DNA of 36,404 nt from an uncultured Bacillota bacterium (GCA_947088415.1 CAMUGK010000001.1:1-36404); one strand, 5' to 3'. Numbered from the stretch's first letter, positions 7,653 through 15,600 are shown. Translations and numbers: made by a program. Notes: generated from the sequence alone by a model not told the origin.

Positions 7653-8604
7653 ATGGATAAACAAAAAGAAACTATTGATATTTTGATACCATGTTATAAT
7701 GCAGAATGTTATATAAAAACTTGTCTTGACAGCATTCTAAACCAATCTTACAAAAATTTAAGAATTGTTATTGTAAATGATGGTTCAATAGATTCAAGTG
7801 AAAGTATTATTAAAAGTTATCAAGAAAAAAATCCACAGATTGAATTATATTATAAAGAAAATGAAAAAAACATTTCAAAAACTAGAAACTTTCTATTAAA
7901 TAAAATAAAATCTAAATATTTTACCTTTTTTGATATAGACGATTATGCCGAGCCAACTTATATAGAAGAATTGTATAGTTTAATAAAAAATTACGATGTA
8001 GACATGTCTTTATGTGCAGTGTCTAAACATAAGGCGGGGGGGTACCAATCTTGAAAGCAAAAATAAAAAAATCAATGACATAAAGTTTTTCAACCAACAA
8101 GAATGCTTATGTGAAATGTTTTCTTACAAACTTTTTAAAGGTACAGTTTATGCAAAATTAATGAAAACAGAAACATTAAAAGACTCGTTATTTGATTGTA
8201 ATATTCACTATGGAGAAGATTTGGATTTTTGTTTTAAAATCATGAAAAACTGCAAAAAATTTGTTTTCACACCTAAAAAATTATATCATTATTTGATTAG
8301 AAACAATAGTATAGTTACCAGTAAATTTAAGCCGACAAAATTATTGCTTCTTGATTGTTATGAAAAATTACTAGATGAAACGTCTTATAACGAAGAAATT
8401 AATACCTGTGTAAAATCAATGAAAGGATTAATATCTATCGAAATTTTATTTTATATTTGGCGAGATAAATATAAAGATAAGAAATTAAAGAAAAAACTTA
8501 AAAATGATATTAAAAACAACATTCCTTTCATAAAACAAAATAAAAGATTACAACCTCTTTATAAATGCACGCCTATAATATGGTGGCTTACAAAACTGAT
8601 GTAA
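7653..8604 (+). CDS. GT2 glycosyltransferase, frameshifted at a G7 tract
   Basis: The start is preceded by AGGAGG. The first frame gives 130 good residues of a GT-A family 2 enzyme: IDILIPCYNAECYIKTCLDS, VIVNDGSIDSSE and the metal-binding DIDDYAEPTYIEE. It then runs into a stop just after a run of seven G at 8035-8042 region. The next frame continues the same enzyme (NQQECLCEMFSYKLFKGTVY, HYGEDLDFCFKIM, PKKLYHYLIRNNSIV) for 186 residues to 8604. One G fewer would give a single protein of about 316 residues. It would add sugars to a surface polymer. As sequenced it is split: phase-OFF, pseudogene or base-call error cannot be separated here. Confidence 0.85.
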
Positions 8605-8675
8605 AAAATATCTTAAATAGTGCAGATATTGATTAATTCAATTTAAATTTTAGATTTAGAAATTAGTATAAATGC

Positions 8676-8696
8676 GGACAAATTCAAATTTTGTCC
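8676..8696 (+). other. Hairpin without T-run downstream of the glycosyltransferase
   Basis: GGACAAA / TTTGTCC, 7-bp perfect stem with a 7-base loop. No T tract follows, so it is not an ordinary terminator. Confidence 0.4.
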
Positions 8697-8714
8697 TCAA
8701 CAAATAGTAATAAC

Positions 8715-8750
8715 AAAAGAGAGAAGAATATCTTCTCTCTTTTATTTTGA
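8715..8750 (+). terminator. Terminator before purA
   Basis: AAAAGAGAGAAGA / TCTTCTCTCTTTT, a perfect 13-bp stem with a 3-base loop, then ATTTT. Confidence 0.8.
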
Positions 8751-8815
8751 GTTCTTTTCTTTTTGTGATATATTTAAAAGTATGATTATGCCGATGACTT
8801 TAAAAAGGAGAAAAT

Positions 8816-10084
8816 ATGAAAAAAGTTGATGTTGTTTTAGGTGCATTTTTTGGAGATGAAGGAAAAGGAAAGATTATTGATTATCTTTCAGGGAATGCTG
8901 ACATTTCTGTTCGTTGTGCTGGTGGAAATAATGCTGGGCATACAATTGTTTTTGGAGGCAAAAAGTTTGCAATGCATTTGATTCCATCTGGCATTTTTTC
9001 AGGCGCTATTGCAGTTATTGGTAATGGTGTTGTTGTTGACCCACAAGTTTTGTTAGAAGAAATTAAAACCTTGGAAGATGCTGGCATTTCAACAAAGAAT
9101 CTTAAAATAAGCAGTAAAGCACATGTAATTTTGCCATATCATAAAGAATATGACTTGTTGGAAGAAGAACTTAGAGGAGCAAACAAAATTGGAACTACAA
9201 AGCGTGGTATTGGACCAACTTATAGTGACAAAATGAGACGTTTTGGTATTCGTATGGAAGATTTTATTTCGCCAAAGTTTAAAGATTTATTGAAATTGAA
9301 TATGGATAACAAAAATAAAATGTTTGACCTTTTCAAGATTAAAACTTTGGATTATAAAAAAGTTTTAAAGGAATATTCTAGTTATGCTGAACAACTTAAA
9401 CCTTATGTTTGCGATACTGTTAGTTTAATACATAATGCTCTTGAAAATGGTAAAAAAGTTGTTTGTGAAGGTGCACAGGCAACTCTTCTTGATATTGATT
9501 TTGGAACTTATCCATATGTAACAAGTTCAAACACAACAATTGGCGGAATTTTAAACGGAAGCAGTTTAAATGCCTCTAATATTGGCAGAGTTTATGGAAT
9601 AATAAAAGCCTATTCATCACGTGTTGGCGAAGGACCATATATAACCGAACTTAAAAATAAGACAGGTGATTTAATTCGAGAACTTGGTCATGAATATGGC
9701 ACCACAACAAAGCGTCCACGACGTTGCGGGTGGCTTGATTTGGTGGCATTGAAATATGCAGTTAGAATTAATGGCTTTACAGATATTGCAATGAATCATC
9801 TTGACACAATTGGCAAACTAAAAGAAATAAAACTTTGCGTTGGATATAAGGACGAAAAAGGCAATGTTACGACTGATTATACTACAAATACAGAAGAACT
9901 TAATAAGTTCAGTCCGGTTTATCTTACATTTAAAGGAGACTTTAACGCCACAGGAATAAGAAAATTTAACAAACTCCCAAAAGAAGCAAAAGAATATATC
10001 AAAGCTATTGAAGATTTTGTTAAAGTAAAAGTTTCAATGATAGGAACAGGTCCGGATAGAGAAGATTTGATAGTCAGGAAATAA
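8816..10084 (+). CDS. purA: Adenylosuccinate synthetase, divergent signature motifs
   Basis: PurA joins IMP and aspartate using GTP, the first committed step to AMP. The 422-residue length is normal. Catalytic Asp14 (GDEGKGK at 13-19) and His42 (NNAGHT) are present, as are CEGAQATLLDIDFGTYPYVT and RRCGWLDLVALKYAVRING. Several usually invariant positions differ: GAFFGDEGKGK instead of GAQWGDEGKGK, GTTKRGIGP (Lys129 for Gly), GTTTKRPRR (Lys299 for Gly), and NHLD at 327-330 in place of the guanine-binding TKLD. AGGAG precedes the ATG. It stands alone between two terminators with no other pur gene. The retained catalytic Asp argues against a phage PurZ-type enzyme. Confidence 0.93.
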   Translation: MKKVDVVLGAFFGDEGKGKIIDYLSGNADISVRCAGGNNAGHTIVFGGKKFAMHLIPSGIFSGAIAVIGNGVVVDPQVLLEEIKTLEDAGISTKNLKISSKAHVILPYHKEYDLLEEELRGANKIGTTKRGIGPTYSDKMRRFGIRMEDFISPKFKDLLKLNMDNKNKMFDLFKIKTLDYKKVLKEYSSYAEQLKPYVCDTVSLIHNALENGKKVVCEGAQATLLDIDFGTYPYVTSSNTTIGGILNGSSLNASNIGRVYGIIKAYSSRVGEGPYITELKNKTGDLIRELGHEYGTTTKRPRRCGWLDLVALKYAVRINGFTDIAMNHLDTIGKLKEIKLCVGYKDEKGNVTTDYTTNTEELNKFSPVYLTFKGDFNATGIRKFNKLPKEAKEYIKAIEDFVKVKVSMIGTGPDREDLIVRK

Positions 10085-10099
10085 TATAAATAAGTAATT

Positions 10100-10130
10100 A
10101 AAAAATCATGGTTAAAACCATGGTTTTTTA
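10100..10130. terminator. Terminator between purA and the convergent exchanger gene
   Basis: CATGGT/ACCATG hairpin with A-rich left and T6 right flanks that extend the stem; usable from both sides. Confidence 0.8.
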
Positions 10131-10146
10131 ATATTTAGAAAGTTTT

Positions 10147-11187
10147 CTAAAAACAATAATTTCGAACGATTGCAAAAGTCATATATGCCAGATACATTGC
10201 AACTAAAATTCCGCCAATCCAACGATTTATATTTTTTTTTCTGAAAATACAAACGCATGCAAAGATTATTGTGCAAATTGTTAAAATTAACATATCTACC
10301 AAAATTGGAGTTGAAACATTTATCGGCGAAATAACACCAACTATGCTGAGAACAAGTGCAATATTGATTACGTTTGAGCCGATAATATTGCCAAGTGCCA
10401 TTTCATTTTCGCCTTTAATTGAAGCGGTAATACTTGTTGCAAGCTCTGGTAGACTTGTGCCTATTGAGACGAGGGTAATTCCAACAAGAGTTTCACTCAT
10501 TCCCATTTTGATTGCCAAATATTGAGCGGTGGTTGAAACGCATTCAGCACCAAAAACAACTGCACCTAAACCAAATATAATTAATATAACAATCTGCCAA
10601 ATTTTAAGCTCTTGTTTGACTTTTTTCTTTTTCTTGCTTTCTTGACTAGTTTCTTCTTGAATGATTGTTTCTTGGATTTCTTGTGGACGTTTATACATTA
10701 AAGAGTGTTCTTTTTTGGCGTTAAAAACTGATAAAATTATATAAATAATTAAGATTACAAGCATGACAATACATTCAAAACGTGAAATACTATTTATAGT
10801 TCCGTTGTTTAAAAAAGTGTCAGCACAAAATAATAGAAGTAAAAGAGTTATGCCAACAAGAAAAGGAAAATCTATCTTTTTGCTGTTCTTTTTGATTGGA
10901 ACAGGTTTGATGAGTGCAACAATACCTAGAATAAGTAGCATATTCATCATGTTTGAGCCGACAACATTGCCAACTGAAAGATTGGGGCTTCCCTTGATTG
11001 CGCTAGCAATGCTAACCGAAAGCTCTGGCAGGCTTGTCCCGAGTGCAATAATAGTTATACCAATAAACATGGCAGGAATTTTAAATCTTTTTGCAATGGC
11101 ACTAGCCCCGCTAACAAAAAAGTCAGCACCTTTGACTAAAAGGGCAAGACCAAGAATTAAAAATAAGATGTTTAAAAAAATCGTCAT
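10147..11187 (-). CDS. Calcium/sodium exchanger (CaCA superfamily, YrbG type)
   Basis: The 346-residue membrane protein has ten to eleven hydrophobic segments in two homologous halves. Each half carries the CaCA alpha-repeat: IIALGTSLPELSVSIASAI...GNVVGSNMMN at residues about 45-80, and LVSIGTSLPELATSITASI...GNIIGSNVIN at about 240-275, with the ion-binding Glu of each LPEL. A cytoplasmic loop rich in Glu, Gln and Lys (about 165-200) links the halves. The usual reaction is Ca2+ extrusion against Na+. The minus-strand promoter and a weak AAAGG ribosome site precede the ATG. It stands alone. Confidence 0.93.
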   Translation of the reverse strand: MTIFLNILFLILGLALLVKGADFFVSGASAIAKRFKIPAMFIGITIIALGTSLPELSVSIASAIKGSPNLSVGNVVGSNMMNMLLILGIVALIKPVPIKKNSKKIDFPFLVGITLLLLLFCADTFLNNGTINSISRFECIVMLVILIIYIILSVFNAKKEHSLMYKRPQEIQETIIQEETSQESKKKKKVKQELKIWQIVILIIFGLGAVVFGAECVSTTAQYLAIKMGMSETLVGITLVSIGTSLPELATSITASIKGENEMALGNIIGSNVINIALVLSIVGVISPINVSTPILVDMLILTICTIIFACVCIFRKKNINRWIGGILVAMYLAYMTFAIVRNYCF

Positions 11188-11225
11188 AACTTTGCCTTTA
11201 AATTAGGTTAAACTAAATTTTAAAT

Positions 11226-11254
11226 ATTATAACAAAAGCCAAAAAAAACGACAA
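11226..11254 (-). promoter_or_regulatory. Promoter of the exchanger gene
   Basis: Minus strand TTGTCG, 17-base spacer, TATAAT (plus-strand 11226-11231). Confidence 0.65.
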
Positions 11255-11321
11255 GCAAATAGTAAAAGATTAATCGTAAAAGAAATTTTTAAAAATTGTT
11301 TAAATTTGACGAAAAAACCTA

Positions 11322-11350
11322 TTGACAAGTGTTTAAGACCATGTTATAAT
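11322..11350 (+). promoter_or_regulatory. Consensus sigma-A promoter
   Basis: TTGACA at 11322-11327, a 17-base spacer ending in TGT, and TATAAT at 11345-11350: a full-consensus promoter with extended -10, about 25 bases before the ribosome site of the next gene. Confidence 0.88.
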
Positions 11351-11383
11351 ACAAACACATCACAAAAGGATAAGGAGATAATT

Positions 11384-11848
11384 ATGGAAAAGGTTATGGA
11401 TATTTCAAAATTTTATGAAATTAAAGGAGATAATTTTAATGTTTGTGCAAGCGTTGATACAAATGTGATAGATGAAGTTGTTGAAGAGGAAGTATTCTCT
11501 GAATTTGCACAACCAGCAGTAAAAAGCTTAACAAAAATTTTGGCTTTAACAACCGACACTACAAGCATAAGAAAATACTACCCTGAAATATTTGAAAGAA
11601 ATGAAAAAGTTTGCTTCCCAAGAGAAAAGAAAAGATCTAAAGCTATTAAAAGAAGAGCACGTGCTCAAGCTAAATTAGAACGTCAAATACTTGAAGAAGA
11701 AAACAATATAAGAATGGAGATTTTGCAAGAAGATTATGAACAACTCAGAGTTCAAAAAGAATGCGATGAAATGTTCAAACTTTACAATCAAAAACCTGAA
11801 TTTGAATTGGTTTTAGATTTGCAACTTACAGCTGACGAAAACGAATAA
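11384..11848 (+). CDS. Unrecognised 154-residue protein, strongly expressed by its promoter
   Basis: I use the ATG at 11384, which follows AAGGAGAT; an in-frame start at 11306 would lie upstream of the promoter. The protein has an N-terminal part of mixed character, then a very basic stretch (KKRSKAIKRRARAQAKLERQ, about residues 85-104) running into a charged helix likely to be a coiled coil (about 100-130), and an acidic C terminus. The promoter is full consensus, so abundant expression is expected. No family recognised; an RNA- or ribosome-binding role is only suggested by the basic patch. Confidence 0.7.
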   Translation: MEKVMDISKFYEIKGDNFNVCASVDTNVIDEVVEEEVFSEFAQPAVKSLTKILALTTDTTSIRKYYPEIFERNEKVCFPREKKRSKAIKRRARAQAKLERQILEEENNIRMEILQEDYEQLRVQKECDEMFKLYNQKPEFELVLDLQLTADENE

Positions 11849-11854
11849 TAAAAC

Positions 11855-11880
11855 CCACCTTGACAGGTGGATTTTTTATT
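11855..11880 (+). terminator. Terminator
   Basis: CCACCT-TGAC-AGGTGG hairpin followed by ATTTTTTATT; located between convergent genes and probably used from both sides. Confidence 0.85.
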
Positions 11881-11887
11881 ATAAAAA

Positions 11888-12187
11888 TTAAACTTCTGGT
11901 GTGGTTGTAGGGTTGATAATTACAAGCCCTTGACAATCGTTGCCAAAACTTGGTCTTCTGTTGTCAAAAAAGATTGGTTCAAATCTGTTGCAACCACCTT
12001 GTTGCCAAGAGTTGTTATTTCTAAAGTCCCAGTTGTTTCCGTTGTTCCAATCGTTATGCCAAGAATTTCTCTCTTCGCAACTATTTTGACAGCCACAATG
12101 AGGTCTCATATTTTCTTTGCAGTTGTTGTGACATCTGCAAGGGTTTGGCTGACAAAAACTACGACAGCCACAGAATAAATTAAACAT
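11888..12187 (-). CDS. Small Cys-rich, Asn/Trp-rich protein
   Basis: The 99-residue product has 11 cysteines, nine of them in residues 6-37 as CxC, CxxxC and CxCxxxC groups together with His20 and His30. A low-complexity middle follows (WHNDWNNGNNWDFRNNNSW), then a short tail. AAAGGAG lies eight bases before the ATG, supporting translation. No signal peptide. Cys clusters plus Asn/Trp-rich low complexity are typical of cross-linked surface or spore-coat-like proteins or of metal-binding proteins; neither is proven and no family is recognised. Confidence 0.65.
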   Translation of the reverse strand: MFNLFCGCRSFCQPNPCRCHNNCKENMRPHCGCQNSCEERNSWHNDWNNGNNWDFRNNNSWQQGGCNRFEPIFFDNRRPSFGNDCQGLVIINPTTTPEV

Positions 12188-12278
12188 TCTAATTGCTCCT
12201 TTTTTTCAGCACCCTCTATTATCAGTCTATTAAATAAAGCAGTTTTATGTTTCTTTTTCTAACAAAGTTTTTGTTTTG

Positions 12279-12306
12279 TTGACAAATTTTCATTAAGGCA
12301 TAAAAG
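12279..12306 (+). promoter_or_regulatory. Probable promoter
   Basis: TTGACA at 12279-12284, a 16-base spacer, and TAAAAG at 12301-12306, followed by GGAG before the ATG at 12351. Confidence 0.5.
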
Positions 12307-12350
12307 CTTGCAAAAAAGGCAACAATAAAAAGAAAAACCAATGGAGAATT

Positions 12351-12710
12351 ATGCCTAATCGTAACGAAAAAATTGTTATGACTTATCTAGCTAAGGTGTG
12401 TGTAGGAAGTAAAACACATCTTGTTTCTCCACAAGATATAGCCTTAGCGTCCAATAAAAAAGCAGTGTTATCGGTTGCTGAAATAGATGAAATTATGACA
12501 GGATTAAGCCTAGAAAACTATATAGATTTTGTTGTAAGTGATTCTAAAAATGGCTACTATTATTGTGTTACATTAAAAAAGAAAGGTCAAAACTTTTTGG
12601 AAGAAAGCAAACGTCAACGTAAAACCCTAGGGCTTTTAGTAATACGCAGTATGTTTTTGGCAACGGTTTCCTTTATTTTTGGCTTAATTTTAAAGGCGAT
12701 ATTCAAATGA
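12351..12710 (+). CDS. Unrecognised 119-residue protein with C-terminal membrane anchor
   Basis: GGAG sits six bases before the ATG. Residues 1-85 form a soluble, helix-and-strand domain (MPNRNEKIVMTYLAKV... YYYCVTLKKKGQNFLEES) compatible with a winged-helix fold. A basic segment (KRQRKTLG) then leads into one hydrophobic helix (about residues 93-116) at the C terminus, predicting a tail-anchored membrane protein. It ends in TGA, followed by a long inverted repeat. No family assignment. Confidence 0.6.
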   Translation: MPNRNEKIVMTYLAKVCVGSKTHLVSPQDIALASNKKAVLSVAEIDEIMTGLSLENYIDFVVSDSKNGYYYCVTLKKKGQNFLEESKRQRKTLGLLVIRSMFLATVSFIFGLILKAIFK

Positions 12711-12714
12711 CATT

Positions 12715-12739
12715 TTACTTTTCTATGCTAGAAAAGTAA
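12715..12739. repeat. Strong hairpin without T-run
   Basis: TTACTTTTCTA / TAGAAAAGTAA, an 11-bp perfect stem with loop TGC, directly after a stop codon. It heads the structured repeat region that continues to 12952. Confidence 0.7.
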
Positions 12740-12751
12740 GCAAAAGAAGTC

Positions 12752-12952
12752 TTCACTTTTCAAATCGGTGAAAAGTGAAACGAAAAGCCGCCGAGGGCTT
12801 GCGATTCCCTCGGACTCCCCAAACGCTTTTAAGGTTGCTTTTTATATGTCATGTTGAGCGAAGCGAAACATCTTTTGAAAAAGATCCTTCACTAGCGTTC
12901 AGGATGACACACATACAATTGCGTCATTTCGACCGAAGTGGAGAAATCTCTA
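12752..12952. repeat. GC-rich composite hairpin repeat (HVERSETS/HFDRSGEIS type)
   Basis: Successive inverted repeats are visible: TTCACTTTTC/GAAAAGTGAA (12752-12779), CCGAGGG/CCCTCGG (12791-12813), and a 63-bp unit with ends TGTCAT (12847) and ATGACA (12909). A second, partial unit beginning GTCATTTCGACCGAAG (12923 onward) reaches the stop codon of the next gene. The stretch is clearly more GC-rich than its surroundings. Its spurious translation (CHVERSETS...FRMT, RHFDRSGEIS) is the hallmark of a dispersed intergenic repeat seen in many unrelated genomes. The short frames within it are not genes. Confidence 0.75.
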
Positions 12953-13153
12953 ATCTTCTAAACCAACTAAGTAATCAATTGAGCATTTAAAGTATTTTGC
13001 AAGAGTGATTAGGCAATCAACATTGGGCTTACGTTCATTCATCAACCATCTTGCAATTTCAGACTGGCTTATTCCAGTTTCAATGCTTAATTTATTTTGA
13101 GATAATCCATATTCTTTCATTAACTCACCAAGTCTTTTTGGGAAATTATACAT
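12950..13153 (-). CDS. Cro/CI-type (XRE) repressor, 67 residues
   Basis: The whole protein is one HTH_3 domain: RLGELMKEYGLSQNKLSIET, recognition helix ISQSEIARWLMN, then the closing helices PNVDCLITLAKYFKCSIDYL. AAGGAG precedes the ATG. It is transcribed away from a small gene at 13260 across a 106-bp gap that holds three copies of an 18-bp dyad, so it most likely represses both promoters. Stand-alone repressors of this size with a divergent small partner are typical of phage-derived or toxin-like switches. Confidence 0.88.
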   Translation of the reverse strand: MYNFPKRLGELMKEYGLSQNKLSIETGISQSEIARWLMNERKPNVDCLITLAKYFKCSIDYLVGLED

Positions 13154-13174
13154 ATTTTCTCCTTTTTAAAAATT

Positions 13175-13248
13175 ATATGTCAAAATACATAAAAATGCTT
13201 GACTTATGCCATAATACATAAGTATAATTGTTATGTCATTTGACATAA
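13175..13248. promoter_or_regulatory. Triple operator of the XRE switch, with divergent promoters
   Basis: Three 18-bp sites at 13175-13192, 13204-13221 and 13231-13248 share TTATGTCA..TGACATAA; the third is a perfect dyad. The rightward promoter is TTGACT (13199-13204), 18-base spacer, TATAAT (13223-13228). The middle operator fills its spacer and the third covers its start point. A leftward TATAAT (plus-strand 13172-13177) overlaps the first operator. Confidence 0.85.
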
Positions 13249-13259
13249 AGGAGAAAAAT

Positions 13260-13508
13260 ATGATAAAAGAAGAAATTAACATTTGCGAGATTATTGAAGA
13301 TTTATATGATGAAAGAGACATTAGTCTTTCTGAATTTCGAAGGCAAGTGAATATTGGTGATTTAATAGATGAAATTACTAAATCATTAAACGAGAAACAA
13401 GCAAAGATGTTTACAAAATTGCAAGATTTACAAACTCAAGAAGACTTTGATAACCAAAAACGACTGATTGCTTTTGTGTTGAATTTTATTAACGCGACAA
13501 GAAAATAA
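13260..13508 (+). CDS. Small helical protein, possibly DUF6809
   Basis: I use the ATG at 13260, which follows AAGGAG; the in-frame upstream ATG at 13233 lies inside operator 3. The 82-residue product is acidic and helical: CEIIEDLYDERDISLSEFRR near the N terminus, then LNEKQAKMFTKLQDLQTQED and a hydrophobic closing helix IAFVLNFINA. This pattern recalls DUF6809, a family of about 85 residues common in Clostridia and of unknown function. Its promoter is covered by operators of the divergent repressor. Confidence 0.7.
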   Translation: MIKEEINICEIIEDLYDERDISLSEFRRQVNIGDLIDEITKSLNEKQAKMFTKLQDLQTQEDFDNQKRLIAFVLNFINATRK

Positions 13509-13540
13509 GTGTTTTAGTGGATTTTGCTTTAAAAAAGTGG

Positions 13541-13546
13541 TAAAAT
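13541..13546 (+). promoter_or_regulatory. uvrB -10 element, start point at the ATG
   Basis: TGG-TAAAAT (extended -10) ends seven bases before the uvrB ATG at 13554. The -35 is poor and there is no ribosome site, so a leaderless or nearly leaderless mRNA is predicted. Confidence 0.55.
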
Positions 13547-13553
13547 ATATGTT

Positions 13554-15515
13554 ATGGAAGAAAAATTTCAATTAGTCTCAAAATATTCGCCTGCTGGCGA
13601 CCAGCCAGAAGCTATTCAAAAGTTGACGGAAGGGTTGCAAGACGGACTTAAAGAACAGGTTTTGTTGGGTGTTACTGGAAGCGGTAAAACTTTTACTATG
13701 GCTAACATTATTAAAAACAATAAAAAGCCTACTCTTGTTATTGCACATAACAAGACTTTGGCAGCGCAACTATGCAATGAGTTTCGTGAGTTTTTCCCAC
13801 ATAACAGGGTTGAATATTTTGTAAGTTATTATGATTATTATCAGCCAGAAGCATATATAGTTTCTTCAGATACATTTATTGAAAAAGATATGTCTGTCAA
13901 CGAAGAGATTGACAAGCTTCGTTCGTCTGCAACCGCGTCGGTGTTAGAACGTGATGATGTTATCATTGTTGCTTCGGTTTCTTGCATTTATGGTTTGGGT
14001 TGTCCTGAAGAATATGAAAGATTGCATATTTCACTTCGTGAAGGAGATTTGGTTGACAGAGATGAAATTGTGTCAAGACTGATTTCCATTCAATATATGC
14101 GAAATGATATTGACTTTAAGCGTTCAACTTTTCGTGTTAAAGGCGACACATTAGATATTTTCCCTGCCAGTCAAAGTGAAATGGCAATAAGAGTTTTATT
14201 TTTCGGTGATGAGATTGAAAAGATCTATGAGTTTGAACCACTTTCGGGCAATCTTATCAATGAGCTTAAAGTAGCTTCTATTTATCCTGCAACACATTAT
14301 GCTGTTTCAAAAGAGCGTTTAGACAATGCGCTTGAAAGCATTGAAAATGACCGCATTAAAGCAGTTGACGAATTTTTAAAAGAGGGCAAATATATTGAAA
14401 GTGAGCGTATCGGTCAACGCGTTTCTTATGACCTTGAAATGATGAAAGAGATTGGTTATTGCAGTGGCATTGAAAACTATTCAAGATATTTTGACGGAAG
14501 AAAATCAGGCGAGCCACCATTTACACTTATTGACTATTTTCCTAAAGGCTTTTTAACTATCATAGATGAAAGCCATATGACACTTCCACAGATAAGAGCC
14601 ATGTATAATGGAGATAAAGCACGAAAGACATCGCTTGTTGACTATGGTTTTCGTTTGCCAGCAGCAAAAGACAATAGGCCACTCACTTTTGATGAATTTA
14701 ATTCCAAACTTGGACAAGTAATTTTTGTTTCGGCAACACCAAGTAAGTATGAACTTGAAAGGGCAGGGCAAGTGGTTGAACAGGTTATTAGACCAACAGG
14801 ATTGTTAGACCCTAAAGTTGAAGTTAAACCAATCCAAAATCAGATTGAACAACTTATGGTTGAAATAAATAAAACCATAGAGTGTAAAGCCAGAGTTTTA
14901 GTTACCACTTTAACCAAAAAAATGGCAGAAAGTTTGACGACATATCTTAATGAGCATAAAATTAAAGCCAAATATATGCACAGCGAAATAGACACTATGG
15001 AAAGGGTTGAAATTATTAATGGGCTTCGCGCTGGTGAATTTGATGTGCTTGTTGGAATCAATCTTTTGCGAGAAGGTTTAGATATGCCAGAAGTTGAACT
15101 TGTTGCAATTTTAGATGCCGATAAAGAGGGTTTCCTTAGAAGTGAAGGTGCTTTGATTCAAACGATAGGTCGTGCTGCGAGAAATGCGAATGGCAGAGTT
15201 ATCATGTTTGCAGATGTTATAACAGACAGCATGAAACGTGCTATCGGCGAAACCGAACGAAGAAGAGAAATTCAAGAGAATTTTAATAAAGAGCATGGAA
15301 TTATTCCAAAGACGATTATTAAAGAGATTAACAACACGCTTGAAATATCGAAAAAAGTATCTGACGGAAAACTTAAGAAAGAAGAAATTCCAAATGAAAT
15401 TGAAAAACTTACAGCCATGATGAAGATTGCATCAAACTCACTTGACTTTGAAAGAGCAATGGAGCTTCGAGATAAAATAGCCAAACTTAAAAAACAGCTT
15501 GAAAGGAAAAGGTAA
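13554..15515 (+). CDS. uvrB: Excinuclease ABC subunit B
   Basis: UvrB is the damage-verifying helicase-like core of nucleotide excision repair, loaded by UvrA and cut by UvrC. The 653 residues contain the Walker A motif GVTGSGKT (39-46), the beta-hairpin YYDYYQPEAY (92-101) that clamps DNA, the DESH motif II (DESHMTLPQIRAMY), motif VI QTIGRAARN, and the C-terminal UVR domain (DFERAMELRDKIAKLKKQL) that binds UvrC. Length and order are standard. The ATG has no ribosome site and lies at the predicted transcription start. uvrA is 5 kb away rather than adjacent as in many Bacillota, and no uvrC is in the window. Confidence 0.97.
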   Translation: MEEKFQLVSKYSPAGDQPEAIQKLTEGLQDGLKEQVLLGVTGSGKTFTMANIIKNNKKPTLVIAHNKTLAAQLCNEFREFFPHNRVEYFVSYYDYYQPEAYIVSSDTFIEKDMSVNEEIDKLRSSATASVLERDDVIIVASVSCIYGLGCPEEYERLHISLREGDLVDRDEIVSRLISIQYMRNDIDFKRSTFRVKGDTLDIFPASQSEMAIRVLFFGDEIEKIYEFEPLSGNLINELKVASIYPATHYAVSKERLDNALESIENDRIKAVDEFLKEGKYIESERIGQRVSYDLEMMKEIGYCSGIENYSRYFDGRKSGEPPFTLIDYFPKGFLTIIDESHMTLPQIRAMYNGDKARKTSLVDYGFRLPAAKDNRPLTFDEFNSKLGQVIFVSATPSKYELERAGQVVEQVIRPTGLLDPKVEVKPIQNQIEQLMVEINKTIECKARVLVTTLTKKMAESLTTYLNEHKIKAKYMHSEIDTMERVEIINGLRAGEFDVLVGINLLREGLDMPEVELVAILDADKEGFLRSEGALIQTIGRAARNANGRVIMFADVITDSMKRAIGETERRREIQENFNKEHGIIPKTIIKEINNTLEISKKVSDGKLKKEEIPNEIEKLTAMMKIASNSLDFERAMELRDKIAKLKKQLERKR

Positions 15516-15523
15516 AATTTTAT

Positions 15524-15567
15524 AAATCGCTATACTCCTTTAAAAATAAGACATGTAGCGATTTTTT
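15524..15567 (+). terminator. First of two tandem terminators after uvrB
   Basis: AAATCGCTA / TAGCGATTT stem with extra wobble pairs and T6. It is a degenerate copy of the tRNA-Leu terminator hairpin at 7263. Confidence 0.8.
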
Positions 15568-15600
15568 ATTCAAATTAAAGATATAAATATTTTATGCATA

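Noticed and set aside
8816..10084. Phage PurZ (diaminopurine pathway) instead of PurA
   Set aside because: The catalytic Asp of GDEGKGK is retained, the length is that of PurA, and no phage genes are nearby.
12775..12990. 71-codon open frame across the GC-rich repeat
   Set aside because: It is built from inverted repeats of a dispersed intergenic element, has no ribosome site and runs into the opposite-strand repressor gene.
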